Source: Methylomonas montana
GTDB lineage: Bacteria; Pseudomonadota; Gammaproteobacteria; Methylococcales; Methylomonadaceae
NCBI RefSeq assembly: GCF_030490285.1
Contig: NZ_CP129884.1
Span: 3,472,001 to 3,536,000 of the forward strand
Direction: 5' to 3'
Length of the DNA stretch: 64,000 nt
The notes under the pieces: model-generated
What the model was told of the DNA's origin: nothing
What the model saw: the letters and a program-made list of their open reading frames with translations, nothing else
The model's database searches: none
Program-made: the position numbers and the translations under genes
Shown here: piece by piece, positions 37,292 to 45,683 of the stretch
Position numbering within the stretch: the first letter of the stretch is position 1
Layout: the number at the start of each line of letters is the position of its first letter

Positions 37292-38599
37292 CTAGCTCAG
37301 ATTGAGCCGATTAAGTTTTCGGTAAAGCGTTCTTTCGCTGATATTCATTTCCGCGGCGATTAATTTGCGATTACCTTGATATTTGCTAATCAGGCTGCTA
37401 ATAAATTCCGCCTCGAATTGCGCCAGACTACTAATAGCGGGATGCGGCGTTTCATTCGCTAGGCTGGTATCGGCGGCTTGTGTCCACCCTTGGCGCTGCA
37501 TGAAATGAATATCAGCTTCCTGAATATTTTTATCCTTGCACAATCCCGCGGCGAGTTGCAGACAATTTCTCAGCTCGCGGATATTGCCAGGCCAGGCATA
37601 CTGGATCAGTTTGATTAAAGCCTCCTGCGTAATCTCATAAGAACAAGCCGCGCTGTCACCGAGTTGGCTGAGAAAATGGTCGATCAACAGCGGCAAATCC
37701 TGCCGGCGCTGCCGTAATGGCGGTACCTCGACCGGAAACACCGACAGCCGGTAAAACAAGTCTTCACGAAAATGGCCAGACTTGACCATATCAGCCAAAT
37801 TCCGATGCGTGGCGCAGAGCACCCTGACTTTCGCCTTTTGCATCGTCGTCCCGCCTACGCGCCGGAACTGGCCGTTCTCCAGGGCTCGCAGCAGTTTCGG
37901 CTGTTGCGAAAGCGGCAAATCGCCAATCTCGTCAAAAAACAAGGTGCCGTTATCCGCCAACTCAAACAAGCCTTTTTTAGCCGATGTCGCACCGGTAAAT
38001 GCACCTTTTTCATGGCCAAATAATTCGCTTTCGAACAGTTCTTCGCCCAGGATGGTGCAATCGACAATCACAAAATTGCCACTCTCCCGCTTCGAATGCC
38101 TATGCACAAACTCGGCGGCAAGTTCTTTACCAGTCCCGGTCTCGCCCAGCAACATCACCGGCGCTTGGGTTTCCGCTGCCTGCTGCAAGCGGTTTTTAAA
38201 TTCGCTAAATGTTGCCGACTTACCCACCATACCCGGCCCATCGTCGGCAACCACCGACCTGTTCGACACAGTGACCACCTCGCCTAGATATAAGGTGGCA
38301 TCTGCATCCAACAATGGAAAACCGCGCACATTCAGCAAGCGCTGGGCATTGACCACTGTGGTGTCGGCAACGACGCCTGCGTAGGCTTCGAGGGTTTGAA
38401 ACAGTCGCCGATGACGGCAATCGCTGTTGTCGCTGCAGCAAGCTTGGCCGATTCGGCTTTGCCTGGTCGCGCCAAATCCCATTTCCCAGGCACGATTCAC
38501 CGCAACGACGCGCAAATTGGCGTCGATAATGACCAACGGCAGGTCATGAGTTTCCAGCAATGATTCCAGCGTAAAGGCACTCTGCGGCATAAATTCCAT
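37292..38599 (-). CDS. PAS domain sigma-54-dependent transcriptional activator
   Basis: A 435-residue enhancer-binding protein. The N-terminal PAS domain (about residues 12-115) includes a cysteine group at Cys54, Cys55 and Cys61, suggestive of metal or redox sensing. The AAA+ domain carries Walker A GETGTGKE at 152-159, the sigma-54-contacting GAFTGA at 199-204, and DNGTLFFDEIGDLP. The C-terminus is a Fis-type helix-turn-helix ending LIAAEMNISERTLYRKL. There is no receiver domain, so it senses its signal directly through PAS. The target genes are not in evidence; the HDOD gene lies just downstream. Confidence 0.9.
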   Translation of the reverse strand: MEFMPQSAFTLESLLETHDLPLVIIDANLRVVAVNRAWEMGFGATRQSRIGQACCSDNSDCRHRRLFQTLEAYAGVVADTTVVNAQRLLNVRGFPLLDADATLYLGEVVTVSNRSVVADDGPGMVGKSATFSEFKNRLQQAAETQAPVMLLGETGTGKELAAEFVHRHSKRESGNFVIVDCTILGEELFESELFGHEKGAFTGATSAKKGLFELADNGTLFFDEIGDLPLSQQPKLLRALENGQFRRVGGTTMQKAKVRVLCATHRNLADMVKSGHFREDLFYRLSVFPVEVPPLRQRRQDLPLLIDHFLSQLGDSAACSYEITQEALIKLIQYAWPGNIRELRNCLQLAAGLCKDKNIQEADIHFMQRQGWTQAADTSLANETPHPAISSLAQFEAEFISSLISKYQGNRKLIAAEMNISERTLYRKLNRLNLS

Positions 38600-38902
38600 T
38601 CAACATTTTTCCGAATTTGAAATATGTACTGACAATCGCAATTGCGCTACTCGCACTAAGCGCTGTCATTCATTCAAAGGCCATTTTAACCAGAAACAGC
38701 CCATTACCAAGATTCTATGCGTTTGGCTCCCAGCTTATAAGTTGAGCATAACGCATTCATCATAATAACTCGCTGAAAAAAGCAGAAATTTAGCCGCGGG
38801 GCGCATATTCGCCTTTGGACTTTGTCGATCGAGGAACAGCCAGGCAAGACTAAATCGCTCCCGAAGCGGGATGTTGGCTTGTTGGACAGATTAAACAAAA
38901 AA
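38600..38902. other. Intergenic region, sigma-54 activator / bfr end
   Basis: About 300 bp with no plausible gene; the 64-residue minus frame at 38704-38898 has no ribosome site and a random composition. It should hold the promoter of the sigma-54 activator, which I could not place. No repeat seen apart from the terminator that begins at 38903. Confidence 0.5.
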
Positions 38903-38933
38903 GGCCAAGCAGGCGTGCCTCGCCTGCTTGGCC
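38903..38933 (-). terminator. Strong terminator of the rnf-bfr operon
   Basis: A perfect 13-bp stem (GGCCAAGCAGGCG / CGCCTGCTTGGCC, 5-base loop). On the minus strand it is followed by six T. It ends the long rnfA-to-bfr transcription unit 20 bp after the bfr stop. Confidence 0.9.
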
Positions 38934-38952
38934 GATATGACTATTGGCGCCT

Positions 38953-39417
38953 TTACATCTGCGATTGCAGATAATTCTGAATGCCGATTTTTTCGATCAA
39001 TTCCAGTTGGGTTTCCAACCAGTCGATATGTTCTTCTTCGCTCTCCAGAATATGCTCCAGCACTTCCCTGGATATATAGTCGTTGACACTTTCGCAATAG
39101 GCAATAGCCTCCTTCAACAACGGCAAGGCCAGATGTTCCAATCTAAGGTCGCACTCCAACATCTCCTTGGGATTCTCACCTATCATCAGCCGTCCCAAGC
39201 TTTGCAGATTGGGCAGGCCTTCCAGAAACAAAATCCGCTCGATCAGGCGATCGGCGTGTTTCATCTCGTCTATCGACTCGTGATATTCCTTTTCGTTAAG
39301 CTTCTGAAAACCCCAGTTCTTATACATACGGGCATGCAGAAAGTATTGGTTGATCGCAGTTAATTCGTTTTCCAGCGCTTTGTTTAAATATTCGATAACT
39401 TTTTTATCGCCTTGCAT
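38953..39417 (-). CDS. bfr: Bacterioferritin
   Basis: A 154-residue haem-containing ferritin forming 24-subunit shells for iron storage. Ferroxidase residues lie in [18 protein letters not shown], and the haem-ligand Met is in the block [21 protein letters not shown]. The C-terminal [17 protein letters not shown] part is standard. It follows bfd by one base; the bfd protein is its reductase partner. It is the last gene of the rnf unit, so it is predicted to share its nitrogen-fixation control. This is unusual for a storage protein. Confidence 0.96.
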   Translation of the reverse strand: MQGDKKVIEYLNKALENELTAINQYFLHARMYKNWGFQKLNEKEYHESIDEMKHADRLIERILFLEGLPNLQSLGRLMIGENPKEMLECDLRLEHLALPLLKEAIAYCESVNDYISREVLEHILESEEEHIDWLETQLELIEKIGIQNYLQSQM

Positions 39418-39418
39418 G

Positions 39419-39640
39419 TCAATTCTCCTGGGATTTGGGGGTTAGCTGCGCATCGTTGGCGGCCTGTAATAGCCGACATGCATTTTTTTGATTCAATATC
39501 CGGACGATATCGCGGTTGCACTTGCCGCAATCACCACCAACGCCGAAACACTGAAATAACTGTTTGCGTGAGCATAACCCGCTTTCGATAGCCGCATCAA
39601 GCTGACTATCGGTGACCGCTTTGCAGACGCAAACATACAT
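39419..39640 (-). CDS. bfd: Bacterioferritin-associated ferredoxin (second copy)
   Basis: A 73-residue [2Fe-2S] protein with the Bfd Cys pattern ([11 protein letters not shown] at the N-terminus and [12 protein letters not shown] further on). It carries a longer polar tail than the first copy at 4311. It is placed between rnfH (3 bp) and bfr (1 bp). Its likely role is to reduce the neighbouring bacterioferritin and mobilise iron, here under a different promoter from the Fur-controlled copy. Confidence 0.92.
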   Translation of the reverse strand: MYVCVCKAVTDSQLDAAIESGLCSRKQLFQCFGVGGDCGKCNRDIVRILNQKNACRLLQAANDAQLTPKSQEN

Positions 39641-39643
39641 GGC

Positions 39644-39907
39644 TTAGGCCACCCGCCGCCGTTCCACCTGAGCCGGATCGGCGGTAATTTTACGATAGAT
39701 CTCGACTCTATCGCCTTCCTTGACCACCGCATCCAGTTTAGCCAATTTACCGAAAACCCCCACTTTTTGGGTTTCCAGATCGATCTCAGGATACTGCTTC
39801 AATACGCCGGACAACTCGATAGCCTCGGCGATGGTACTGCCCTCCGGGACCTCCAACCGCAACCAGATTTGCCGATCGGCCTGCGCATAACATACACCCA
39901 CATTCAT
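39644..39907 (-). CDS. rnfH: RnfH family protein
   Basis: An 87-residue ubiquitin-like beta-grasp protein of the RnfH/RatB (UPF0125) family. It has the N-terminal CYAQADRQIWLRLEVPEGSTIAEAIELSG, then VGVFGKLAKLDAVVKEGDRVEIYRKI and a basic RR tail. It lies as usual at the end of an rnf operon, 3 bp after rnfE. In Azotobacter the gene is needed for full nitrogenase maturation, but its molecular action is unknown. Confidence 0.92.
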   Translation of the reverse strand: MNVGVCYAQADRQIWLRLEVPEGSTIAEAIELSGVLKQYPEIDLETQKVGVFGKLAKLDAVVKEGDRVEIYRKITADPAQVERRRVA

Positions 39908-39910
39908 AGC

Positions 39911-40621
39911 TTACGCTCCTTCTTCCACGATAACCGCATCAACCATAATAGGCTGGGCCGTTTTGACGGCGGCTTTTCGATCAAACAGGCGTTTCAAGGC
40001 CACCATGAACCCCAGCATGATAAATCCGCCCGGCGGCAGCGCCATCAACAAGAAGCCTTTGTATTCCGGAATCAGCGTCGTCTCCAAAAACCGAAAACTC
40101 TCGCCCAACAGCACAGAAGCATTGGCGAATAGAGTACCCGCCGAACTGATCTCCCGCATCGCCCCCAACACCACCATCGCGGCAGTAAAACCCACGCCCA
40201 TCATCAGCCCGTCCCACATCGACGGCATCACCGGCTGCTTGGAGGCAAACGCTTCGGCCCGACCCAAAATCACGCAATTGGTGACGATCAGCGGAATAAA
40301 TAGGCCCAGCACCTTATGCAGTTCATGCATCCAGGCATTCAGAAAAATGTCCACCAAGGTGACCAGCGCGGCAATTAGCAACACGAAGATCGGGATGCGA
40401 ATTTCCGACGGAATCAGATGCCGGCTTACCGAAACAGCACCGTTGGACGCCACCATCACCACCATGGTCGCCAAACCCATGCCCAAGCCGTTAGTCGCCG
40501 TGCCTGTGACAGCCAGCAGCGGACACAAGGCCAGGTTCTGCGTCAGCACCACATTGTTGTCCCACAGGCCATCGCGGGCGATTTTTCTATATTGCTCTGA
40601 AAACAGAATCGAAAGATTCAT
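39911..40621 (-). CDS. rnfE: Electron transport complex subunit RnfE
   Basis: A 236-residue integral membrane subunit with about six helices. The start at 40621 (MNLSILFSEQYRK) is preceded by GGAGAAACC, so GGAG serves it; the longer frame runs into the inserted element. Conserved parts are LAVTGTATNGLGMGLAT and ALVTLVDIFLNAWM with IPLIVTNCVILGRAEAFAS. RnfE and RnfA carry the membrane-embedded Fe-S site. Before the insertion the start was coupled to the rnfG stop in an ATGA overlap, still visible at 40618-40621. Confidence 0.95.
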   Translation of the reverse strand: MNLSILFSEQYRKIARDGLWDNNVVLTQNLALCPLLAVTGTATNGLGMGLATMVVMVASNGAVSVSRHLIPSEIRIPIFVLLIAALVTLVDIFLNAWMHELHKVLGLFIPLIVTNCVILGRAEAFASKQPVMPSMWDGLMMGVGFTAAMVVLGAMREISSAGTLFANASVLLGESFRFLETTLIPEYKGFLLMALPPGGFIMLGFMVALKRLFDRKAAVKTAQPIMVDAVIVEEGA

Positions 40622-40647
40622 GATGGTTTCTCCAAAAAACTCAGCAA

Positions 40648-41015
40648 ACTTGGTATCGAGCGAGGTTTTGCACCCCGTATGCCGCGCCGAGCACCGTAGC
40701 ATTTATCGAGAACAGCCCGAAGGGGCGCCGCAAGGAAGCGGCGCGTCGGCGGAGGGGCTGGGAAGCCCCTCCGCCGACCCTCGATAAACGCTACGGAGCG
40801 CAGGATCGAAGCGGCATCCGGGCCGCCTTTTCTTTGGGTACTTTCTTTTGGCGGAGCACAAATTCGTTTGGAACGAATTTGAACAGCCAAAAGGCTGGCC
40901 CGCGAGGGCGAAAACCATGGATGGTTTTCGTAGCAAAAGTATCTCGCCTTCGGATGCGAACACCCGATTCAACTAAGTCCGTCGCGACAGCGACACATAA
41001 ATATTATTGGCGAGG
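40648..41015. mobile_element. Structured non-autonomous insertion within the rnf operon
   Basis: A 368-bp segment bounded by the 9-bp direct repeat ACTCAGCAA (40639-40647 and 41016-41024). It holds a chain of hairpins: outer arms 40694-40710/40780-40796 (17 bp, one mismatch) around a perfect 14-bp stem TCGGCGGAGGGGCT/AGCCCCTCCGCCGA with loop GGGA; AAATTCGTT/AACGAATTT at 40860-40880 inside CTTTTGGC/GCCAAAAG; and CGAAAACCAT/ATGGTTTTCG at 40909-40930. There is no transposase. Deleting it with one repeat copy restores an rnfG ending overlapping rnfE, so it is an insertion. Blocks such as GAAAGTACCCAAAGAAAAGG look like dispersed repeats I recall from other gammaproteobacteria. Confidence 0.8.
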
Positions 41016-41744
41016 ACTCAGCAACTCCGCCTGATGCAGTTTATAAAACTCCAATCCCCGCTTGATCGCCTGCACCACTTTACGCGGCGTGATCGTTGCC
41101 CCACTAAACTGATCGAACACCCCGCCGTCTTTTTTTACCGCCCATTGTTCGACAGTCAGGTTGTCCAAGGATTTGCCGTTAAATGACAACACCCATTTTG
41201 ATTTGGTCACTTCGATCTTGTCGCCCAAGCCCGGCGTTTCAACGTGAGCGATCACCCGCACGCCCAGGATTTCGCCCTTGCTGTCGATACCCATCACCAG
41301 ACTGATCGGCCCGGCGTACCCGTCCGGCGCGACAAATTTAAAACAAACCGCATTGACCACGCCTTGTTTCTTGGCCAAATACACTTCGGTTTGCTCGGCG
41401 CCCAGATTGGCGTCGGCAGAAGGTAACAGCACACTATCTTCCAATAATGGGTTGTCATAAAGCTCCGCCGGCACCACCTGTTCCAGATTGGCTTGCAAGT
41501 CTTCCTGCAAGCGCTGCTGTATCACGCCACGCGTGGCCAGATCGGCAACGCCCAGCAAAATTGCCGCCAATAACGCAAAACCGCCCAGTATGCCGGCCTG
41601 AAACTGCAATTGCGGTCTAAGCTGCTCCAGATGCGCCGGCTCCAGCCAAACTGCCAATTTTTGCTTGATGCTGCTTAAGGTACGTAAGGCATATTCAAGC
41701 GCTTCATTGGCCTTGGGCGTTTGTTTAGCGGGTTCGGAATTCAT
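41004..41744 (-). CDS. rnfG: Electron transport complex subunit RnfG
   Basis: A 246-residue subunit with one N-terminal membrane helix and a periplasmic domain that carries covalent FMN. The flavinylation threonine is in FDQFSGATITP. Its last four residues (PRQ plus the preceding shared Ser region) are coded by the inserted element. Without the insertion the frame would continue from ELLS into FLEKPS and stop at the rnfE start. The truncation or replacement affects only the extreme C-terminus, so the protein should still work. 8 bp after rnfD. Confidence 0.93.
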   Translation of the reverse strand: MNSEPAKQTPKANEALEYALRTLSSIKQKLAVWLEPAHLEQLRPQLQFQAGILGGFALLAAILLGVADLATRGVIQQRLQEDLQANLEQVVPAELYDNPLLEDSVLLPSADANLGAEQTEVYLAKKQGVVNAVCFKFVAPDGYAGPISLVMGIDSKGEILGVRVIAHVETPGLGDKIEVTKSKWVLSFNGKSLDNLTVEQWAVKKDGGVFDQFSGATITPRKVVQAIKRGLEFYKLHQAELLSPRQ

Positions 41745-41752
41745 GGCCGTTC

Positions 41753-42814
41753 TCAGGGATTGGAAATATCGAGCGGCTTGCCGTTACGGTAGCGGCCGTA
41801 AATTCTGGGACGAATGTAATGATCAATCAGCGGCGTCACCGCGTTCAACAACAAGATCGCAAAGCCGGTGCCTTCCGGGTAACCGCCCCAGGAACGAATC
41901 ACGAAAATCAGCAAACCGCAGCCGACACCGAAAATCACCTGCCCCAACGGCGTATTCGGCGAGGTGACATAATCGGTGACGATAAAAAATGCCACCAACA
42001 TCACTGCCCCTGAGTTCAAATGCACCCAAGGGCTCAGATAATGCTTGCTATCCCACAGGTGAAAAATGCTGGATAACAAAAAAATAGTCGCCAGCAATGC
42101 CAGCGGACCGTGCCACTTGATGACGCCTTGGCGCATCAGCCAGATGCCGCCGCCCAGCAGCAGTAGCGACGAGGTTTCGCCCAGACTGCCGCGCTCCCAG
42201 CCGATGAAGGCCAAAAAGCCGGAATAATCGCTGAGAATGCCGGGCAACAGATGATTTTGCGAGAACTCAGTTTTCACCAAGCCCAGGGTAGTCGCGCCGG
42301 TCACCGCATCGGTATTGTCCAAACCGCCGAAGGTAATCGCCAAACTGTCTATCACACCAGGCCCCGTCAACAGCGGCGAAACATTGGCCCAAGTCGTCAT
42401 CTCGATCGGAAAGGAGATCAGCAAGGCCACACGCGCCAGCATTGCCGGATTGAATAAGTTTTGCCCCAGGCCTCCGTAGACGTGCTTACCCAGGATAATG
42501 GCAATCGCCGAGCCAACCACGCCTATCCACCAAGGCGCCCAAGGCGGCAAAGTCATCGCCACCAATAAGCCGGTGACGATCGCCGAACCGTCGCGCAAAT
42601 AAGGCATAGCGGGCACGCCTTTCAATTTCAGGCAAAAGCCTTCGAAAGCCATGGCTGACAGCACGGTCACCGCCAGCAAATACAGGGCCGGCCAACCGAA
42701 CAACAATACACCCAGCGCCGTCGCCGGCGCCAAGGCGATAATCACCAGACGCATGATTTGATCGACGCGGCGGGTGGCTGCGACGTGGGGTCCGCTAATC
42801 GGTTTACTGCTCAT
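41753..42814 (-). CDS. rnfD: Electron transport complex subunit RnfD
   Basis: A 353-residue membrane subunit with about nine to ten helices and a covalent FMN. The flavinylation site is in DAVTGATTLG (about residue 185). It starts with a cytoplasmic region (SGPHVAATRRVDQIM) and shares an ATGA overlap with rnfC. RnfD, with RnfG, relays electrons between the periplasmic and membrane parts of the pump. Length and motif are regular. Confidence 0.95.
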   Translation of the reverse strand: MSSKPISGPHVAATRRVDQIMRLVIIALAPATALGVLLFGWPALYLLAVTVLSAMAFEGFCLKLKGVPAMPYLRDGSAIVTGLLVAMTLPPWAPWWIGVVGSAIAIILGKHVYGGLGQNLFNPAMLARVALLISFPIEMTTWANVSPLLTGPGVIDSLAITFGGLDNTDAVTGATTLGLVKTEFSQNHLLPGILSDYSGFLAFIGWERGSLGETSSLLLLGGGIWLMRQGVIKWHGPLALLATIFLLSSIFHLWDSKHYLSPWVHLNSGAVMLVAFFIVTDYVTSPNTPLGQVIFGVGCGLLIFVIRSWGGYPEGTGFAILLLNAVTPLIDHYIRPRIYGRYRNGKPLDISNP

Positions 42815-44319
42815 GCGGTCTCCTCGGCTTTTGCTTGTTGCGCTTGTTGAGCCTGCTGCGCGGCCAGACGAGCCGCCCGTGCTTCCTGGGCGCGCAAAGC
42901 TTCCGCCTCGGCTTCCAGACGAATCCGTTCCATCCGATTATTGCGGTCTTCGATCAGGCGCTTGGTTTGATCGGACTTATGCTCGGCCTGCTGGCGCTTG
43001 ACCAACTCGCCGGACGCGAATTTGAAATAATGCACCAAAGGAATATTCGACGGACAGACATAGGAACAGCTGCCGCAACTGATGCAATCTTTCAAGCCCA
43101 GATCCACCGCGGAATCGAGTTGATTGGCCTTGATCCGGCTAGCCATTTCCAAGGGCAGCAGCCCCACCGGGCAAGCCGTCACACAACTTGAACAACGGAT
43201 GCAGGGCTGTACTGGAGGTTCGTCGATATCGGCGTGCGATAAGGCCAGGATGCCGTTGCAGGCTTTCACCACCGGCACTTCGGCAATCGGTAAGGCGTCA
43301 CCCATCATCGGTCCGCCCATCACCAAGCGCGCCATCTTCGATTTTTCCAGACCGCAATAGGCCAGCACTTCCGACATCAAAGTGCCGATAGGTACTTCCA
43401 CGTTTCTGGGTTTGGCGACAGCGGCGCCGGAGACGGTGACCACCCGGCTGATCAAGGGCCGACCCAAGCATATCGCTTGATAGACCGCAAAAGCTGTGGC
43501 GACGTTATGCACCACCACGCCGATGTCGGTGGCACGGCCATCGGCCGGAATTTCTTGCCCGGTCAAATAGCGCAGCATTTGCCGATCCCAACCCATCGGG
43601 TAGCGAGTCGGCACTTGGGCGACCACGATATTCGGAAAATCCCGGCTAGCCGCCTGCATCGCTTGAAAGGCTTCGGGCTTGTTGTCCTCGATGCCGACCA
43701 TGGCTTTCGGCGCATCCATGCCGCGCAGCATCAAGCGTATGCCACCGACGATTTCCCCGGCGCGCTCCTGCATCAAACGGTCGTCGCAAGTCAGATAGGG
43801 TTCGCATTCCCCTGCGTTGATCAATAGCGTATGTATCTTGTTTTTGCGGCCCAGACTCAGTTTGACGGCCGACGGAAATACCGCGCCGCCCAGACCGACG
43901 ACGCCGGCCGCGCCGACCCGCTCGCAAATTTCCTCGGGATCGAGTTGAAACGGATCGTCCGGGATGGTCAGTTCGGCCCATTGCTCTTTGCCATCGCTCT
44001 CGATCACCACGGTACGAATCGGCAATGCCGACGGATGTGGCGCCGGAAAATCCTTCACATCGGCAATAATGCCCGATGTTGGTGCATGAACAGGCGCCGA
44101 AATGGTGCCTTGGCTATAAGCAAGCAATTGACCCTTCAATACTTTCTCGCCAACTTTAACTACCGGCTCGGCCGGTTTACCGACATGCTGTTGCACCGGA
44201 ATATAGAGTTTCTTGGGTAACGGGAAATCGGTGACGATGCCATGCGGCGAGGTTTCGGATTTGTGTTCCTCGGCGTGGATGCCGCCGCGCAAGCGGGGAT
44301 TTTCGAATAAAGCGAACAT
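42811..44319 (-). CDS. rnfC: Electron transport complex subunit RnfC
   Basis: A 502-residue cytosolic subunit that binds FMN and NADH through a NuoF-like region (INAGECEPYLTCDDRLM, AVFPSAVKLSLG). It has two [4Fe-4S] motifs, CIRCSSCVTACP and CISCGSCSYVCP. The last ~70 residues form an Ala/Gln/Glu-rich helical tail (AARLAAQQAQQAQQAK), variable among RnfC proteins. In the direction used for nitrogen fixation, RnfC takes electrons from NADH and the complex uses the ion gradient to reduce a ferredoxin or flavodoxin. 11 bp after rnfB. Confidence 0.95.
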   Translation of the reverse strand: MFALFENPRLRGGIHAEEHKSETSPHGIVTDFPLPKKLYIPVQQHVGKPAEPVVKVGEKVLKGQLLAYSQGTISAPVHAPTSGIIADVKDFPAPHPSALPIRTVVIESDGKEQWAELTIPDDPFQLDPEEICERVGAAGVVGLGGAVFPSAVKLSLGRKNKIHTLLINAGECEPYLTCDDRLMQERAGEIVGGIRLMLRGMDAPKAMVGIEDNKPEAFQAMQAASRDFPNIVVAQVPTRYPMGWDRQMLRYLTGQEIPADGRATDIGVVVHNVATAFAVYQAICLGRPLISRVVTVSGAAVAKPRNVEVPIGTLMSEVLAYCGLEKSKMARLVMGGPMMGDALPIAEVPVVKACNGILALSHADIDEPPVQPCIRCSSCVTACPVGLLPLEMASRIKANQLDSAVDLGLKDCISCGSCSYVCPSNIPLVHYFKFASGELVKRQQAEHKSDQTKRLIEDRNNRMERIRLEAEAEALRAQEARAARLAAQQAQQAQQAKAEETA

Positions 44320-44330
44320 AGGCGTCTCCG

Positions 44331-44864
44331 TCAGGCGGCCAGCGGTTTAGGCCAACGCCAGTTACGCAAGGTGACTTCAACCGGGTGCATTTGCAGACAT
44401 TCGGTCGGGCAAACTTCGACGCATTTTTTGCAGCCGATGCAGGCATCCGCCACCACGGCATGGATCTGTTTTGGTGCACCGACGATCGCGTCGGTCGGAC
44501 AAACCTTGAAACAGCGGGTGCAACCGGTGCAGGTTTCCTCGCTGACGCGAGCCACCATCGCTTCTTGATCCTGGGTTTGGCTTAAATCGACATCGACCCC
44601 TAATAATTTGGCCAGTTGCTCGACCAGCGAAGTACCGCCGGGCGGGCATAAGGTCACCGGCGCGGCGCCGGAAACCACCGCTTCCGCGGCCGGCCGGCAG
44701 CCCGGAAAGCCGCACTGGCCGCATTGCGAGCCGGGCATCAAGGCCTCGACTGTTTCGATCAAGGGATCTGACTCCACTTTCAGATACTTGGCGGCTATAC
44801 CCAAAGCCACACCTAGCAGTAGTCCTAGCGATGTCAAAATAACAATGGCAGATAAAACGTACAT
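44331..44864 (-). CDS. rnfB: Electron transport complex subunit RnfB
   Basis: A 177-residue ferredoxin-like subunit. An N-terminal membrane helix precedes the four-Cys cluster CGQCGFPGC, followed by two bacterial-ferredoxin motifs (CTGCTRCFKVCPTDAI, CIGCKKCVEVCPTECL). RnfB is the exit point of electrons to soluble ferredoxin. It stands between rnfA (10 bp) and rnfC (11 bp) in the order rnfABCDGEH, typical of Azotobacter-like clusters. Full-length for the group. Confidence 0.95.
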   Translation of the reverse strand: MYVLSAIVILTSLGLLLGVALGIAAKYLKVESDPLIETVEALMPGSQCGQCGFPGCRPAAEAVVSGAAPVTLCPPGGTSLVEQLAKLLGVDVDLSQTQDQEAMVARVSEETCTGCTRCFKVCPTDAIVGAPKQIHAVVADACIGCKKCVEVCPTECLQMHPVEVTLRNWRWPKPLAA

Positions 44865-44874
44865 GATGTGCCTC

Positions 44875-45459
44875 TTATTTGCTGTAAAGCCCCGCGAACC
44901 CCATAAACGCCAGCGACAAAATGCCGGCGGTAATAAACGCGATGGGGGTGCCTGAAAAAAGCGCCGGCACTGCCATGAGCGCTAAGCGTTCACGTAGGCC
45001 GGCGAAGAGCACCATCACCAGGGTAAAACCCATTGCCGAACCAAAGCCAAACAGCAGGCTTTGCACGAAATTATATTTCTCTTGGATGTTAAGCAGCGCC
45101 ACACCCAACACCGCGCAGTTAGTCGTAATCAGCGGCAAGAAAATTCCCAACACCTGATACATCACCGGGCTGGTTTTATGAATCACCATTTCGGTAAATT
45201 GCACGACGGCGGCAATCACCAAAATAAAACCTAGCACTCTCAGGAAGCCAATATCAAACGGTATCAGCAAACGGTGTTCTAATACCCAGCTGGCCGCCGA
45301 GGCCAGGGTCAACACGAAAGTCGTCGCCAAGCCCATGCCCAATGCGGTATCCAGCTTATTGGAAACCCCCATGAACGGGCATAGACCTAAAAACTTGACC
45401 AATACCACGTTGTTGACCAACGCCGTACCCAATATTAGAAGTAAATATTCGCTCATCAC
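44875..45459 (-). CDS. rnfA: Electron transport complex subunit RnfA
   Basis: A 194-residue six-helix membrane subunit, first gene of the operon. Signature parts are [18 protein letters not shown] and [17 protein letters not shown] with the conserved Cys residues that ligate the intramembrane Fe-S site shared with RnfE. The predicted sigma-54 promoter places the transcription start about 20 bases before this ATG. The ribosome site is weak (GGTTCAAAG). Divergent from nifL. Confidence 0.95.
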   Translation of the reverse strand: MMSEYLLLILGTALVNNVVLVKFLGLCPFMGVSNKLDTALGMGLATTFVLTLASAASWVLEHRLLIPFDIGFLRVLGFILVIAAVVQFTEMVIHKTSPVMYQVLGIFLPLITTNCAVLGVALLNIQEKYNFVQSLLFGFGSAMGFTLVMVLFAGLRERLALMAVPALFSGTPIAFITAGILSLAFMGFAGLYSK

Positions 45460-45487
45460 TTTGAACCAGATGTTTTGCTAATAACTC

Positions 45488-45503
45488 AGCATCATTTGTG
45501 CCA
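45488..45503 (-). promoter_or_regulatory. Sigma-54 (-24/-12) promoter of the rnf operon
   Basis: On the minus strand the sequence reads TGGCACAAATGATGCT, a match to TGGCAC-N5-TTGCW with the invariant GG and GC ten bases apart. It lies 29 bp before the rnfA ATG. Only the first T of TTGC is replaced by A. Confidence 0.85.
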
Positions 45504-45568
45504 ACGCGTTGAAGGTGCCGCAACTCACCGGATTAGTGCATAGCGGGGGAAATTAACGGCAGATTCTC

Positions 45569-45584
45569 TGTCCTAAAAAACACA
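45569..45584. promoter_or_regulatory. NifA upstream activator sequence, site 1
   Basis: TGT-CCTAAAAAAC-ACA, a perfect TGT-N10-ACA. The dyad extends to CTCTGT/ACAGAG. It is 66 bp upstream of the rnf -24 element and 84 bp upstream of the nifL -24 element, normal for NifA enhancer sites. Confidence 0.85.
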
Positions 45585-45609
45585 GAGCCGAAACAAGTCC
45601 GCTAAAATT

Positions 45610-45625
45610 TGTCGTAAACCATACA
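45610..45625. promoter_or_regulatory. NifA upstream activator sequence, site 2
   Basis: TGT-CGTAAACCAT-ACA, a second exact match, with arms that extend to AATTTGT/ACAAATT (7 bp perfect). Its centre is 41 bp from that of site 1, about four helical turns, so both lie on the same face of the DNA. Confidence 0.85.
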
Positions 45626-45667
45626 AATTACCGGGATTTTCCGACAGCAGCCAAGCCGAAACAGATT

Positions 45668-45683
45668 TGGCGCCCAAATTGCA
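45668..45683 (+). promoter_or_regulatory. Sigma-54 (-24/-12) promoter of nifLA
   Basis: TGGCGCCCAAATTGCA, nearly consensus, with GG and GC ten bases apart and TTGCA complete at -12. It points to nifL, 49 bp upstream of its ATG. It fits activation of nifLA by NtrC or autogenously by NifA through the two sites between the promoters. Confidence 0.85.

Noticed and set aside
40618..40890. Minus-strand frame of 90 residues within the rnf insertion
   Set aside because: It reads through the hairpins and its last residues (LLSFLEKPS) are the ancestral rnfG end. It is not an independent gene but evidence for the insertion.
45511..45530. GGTG...CACC dyad as a possible NtrC site
   Set aside because: Spacing and flanks do not fit the GCAC-N7-GTGC type consensus; the two TGT-N10-ACA sites are much better matches for the enhancer.
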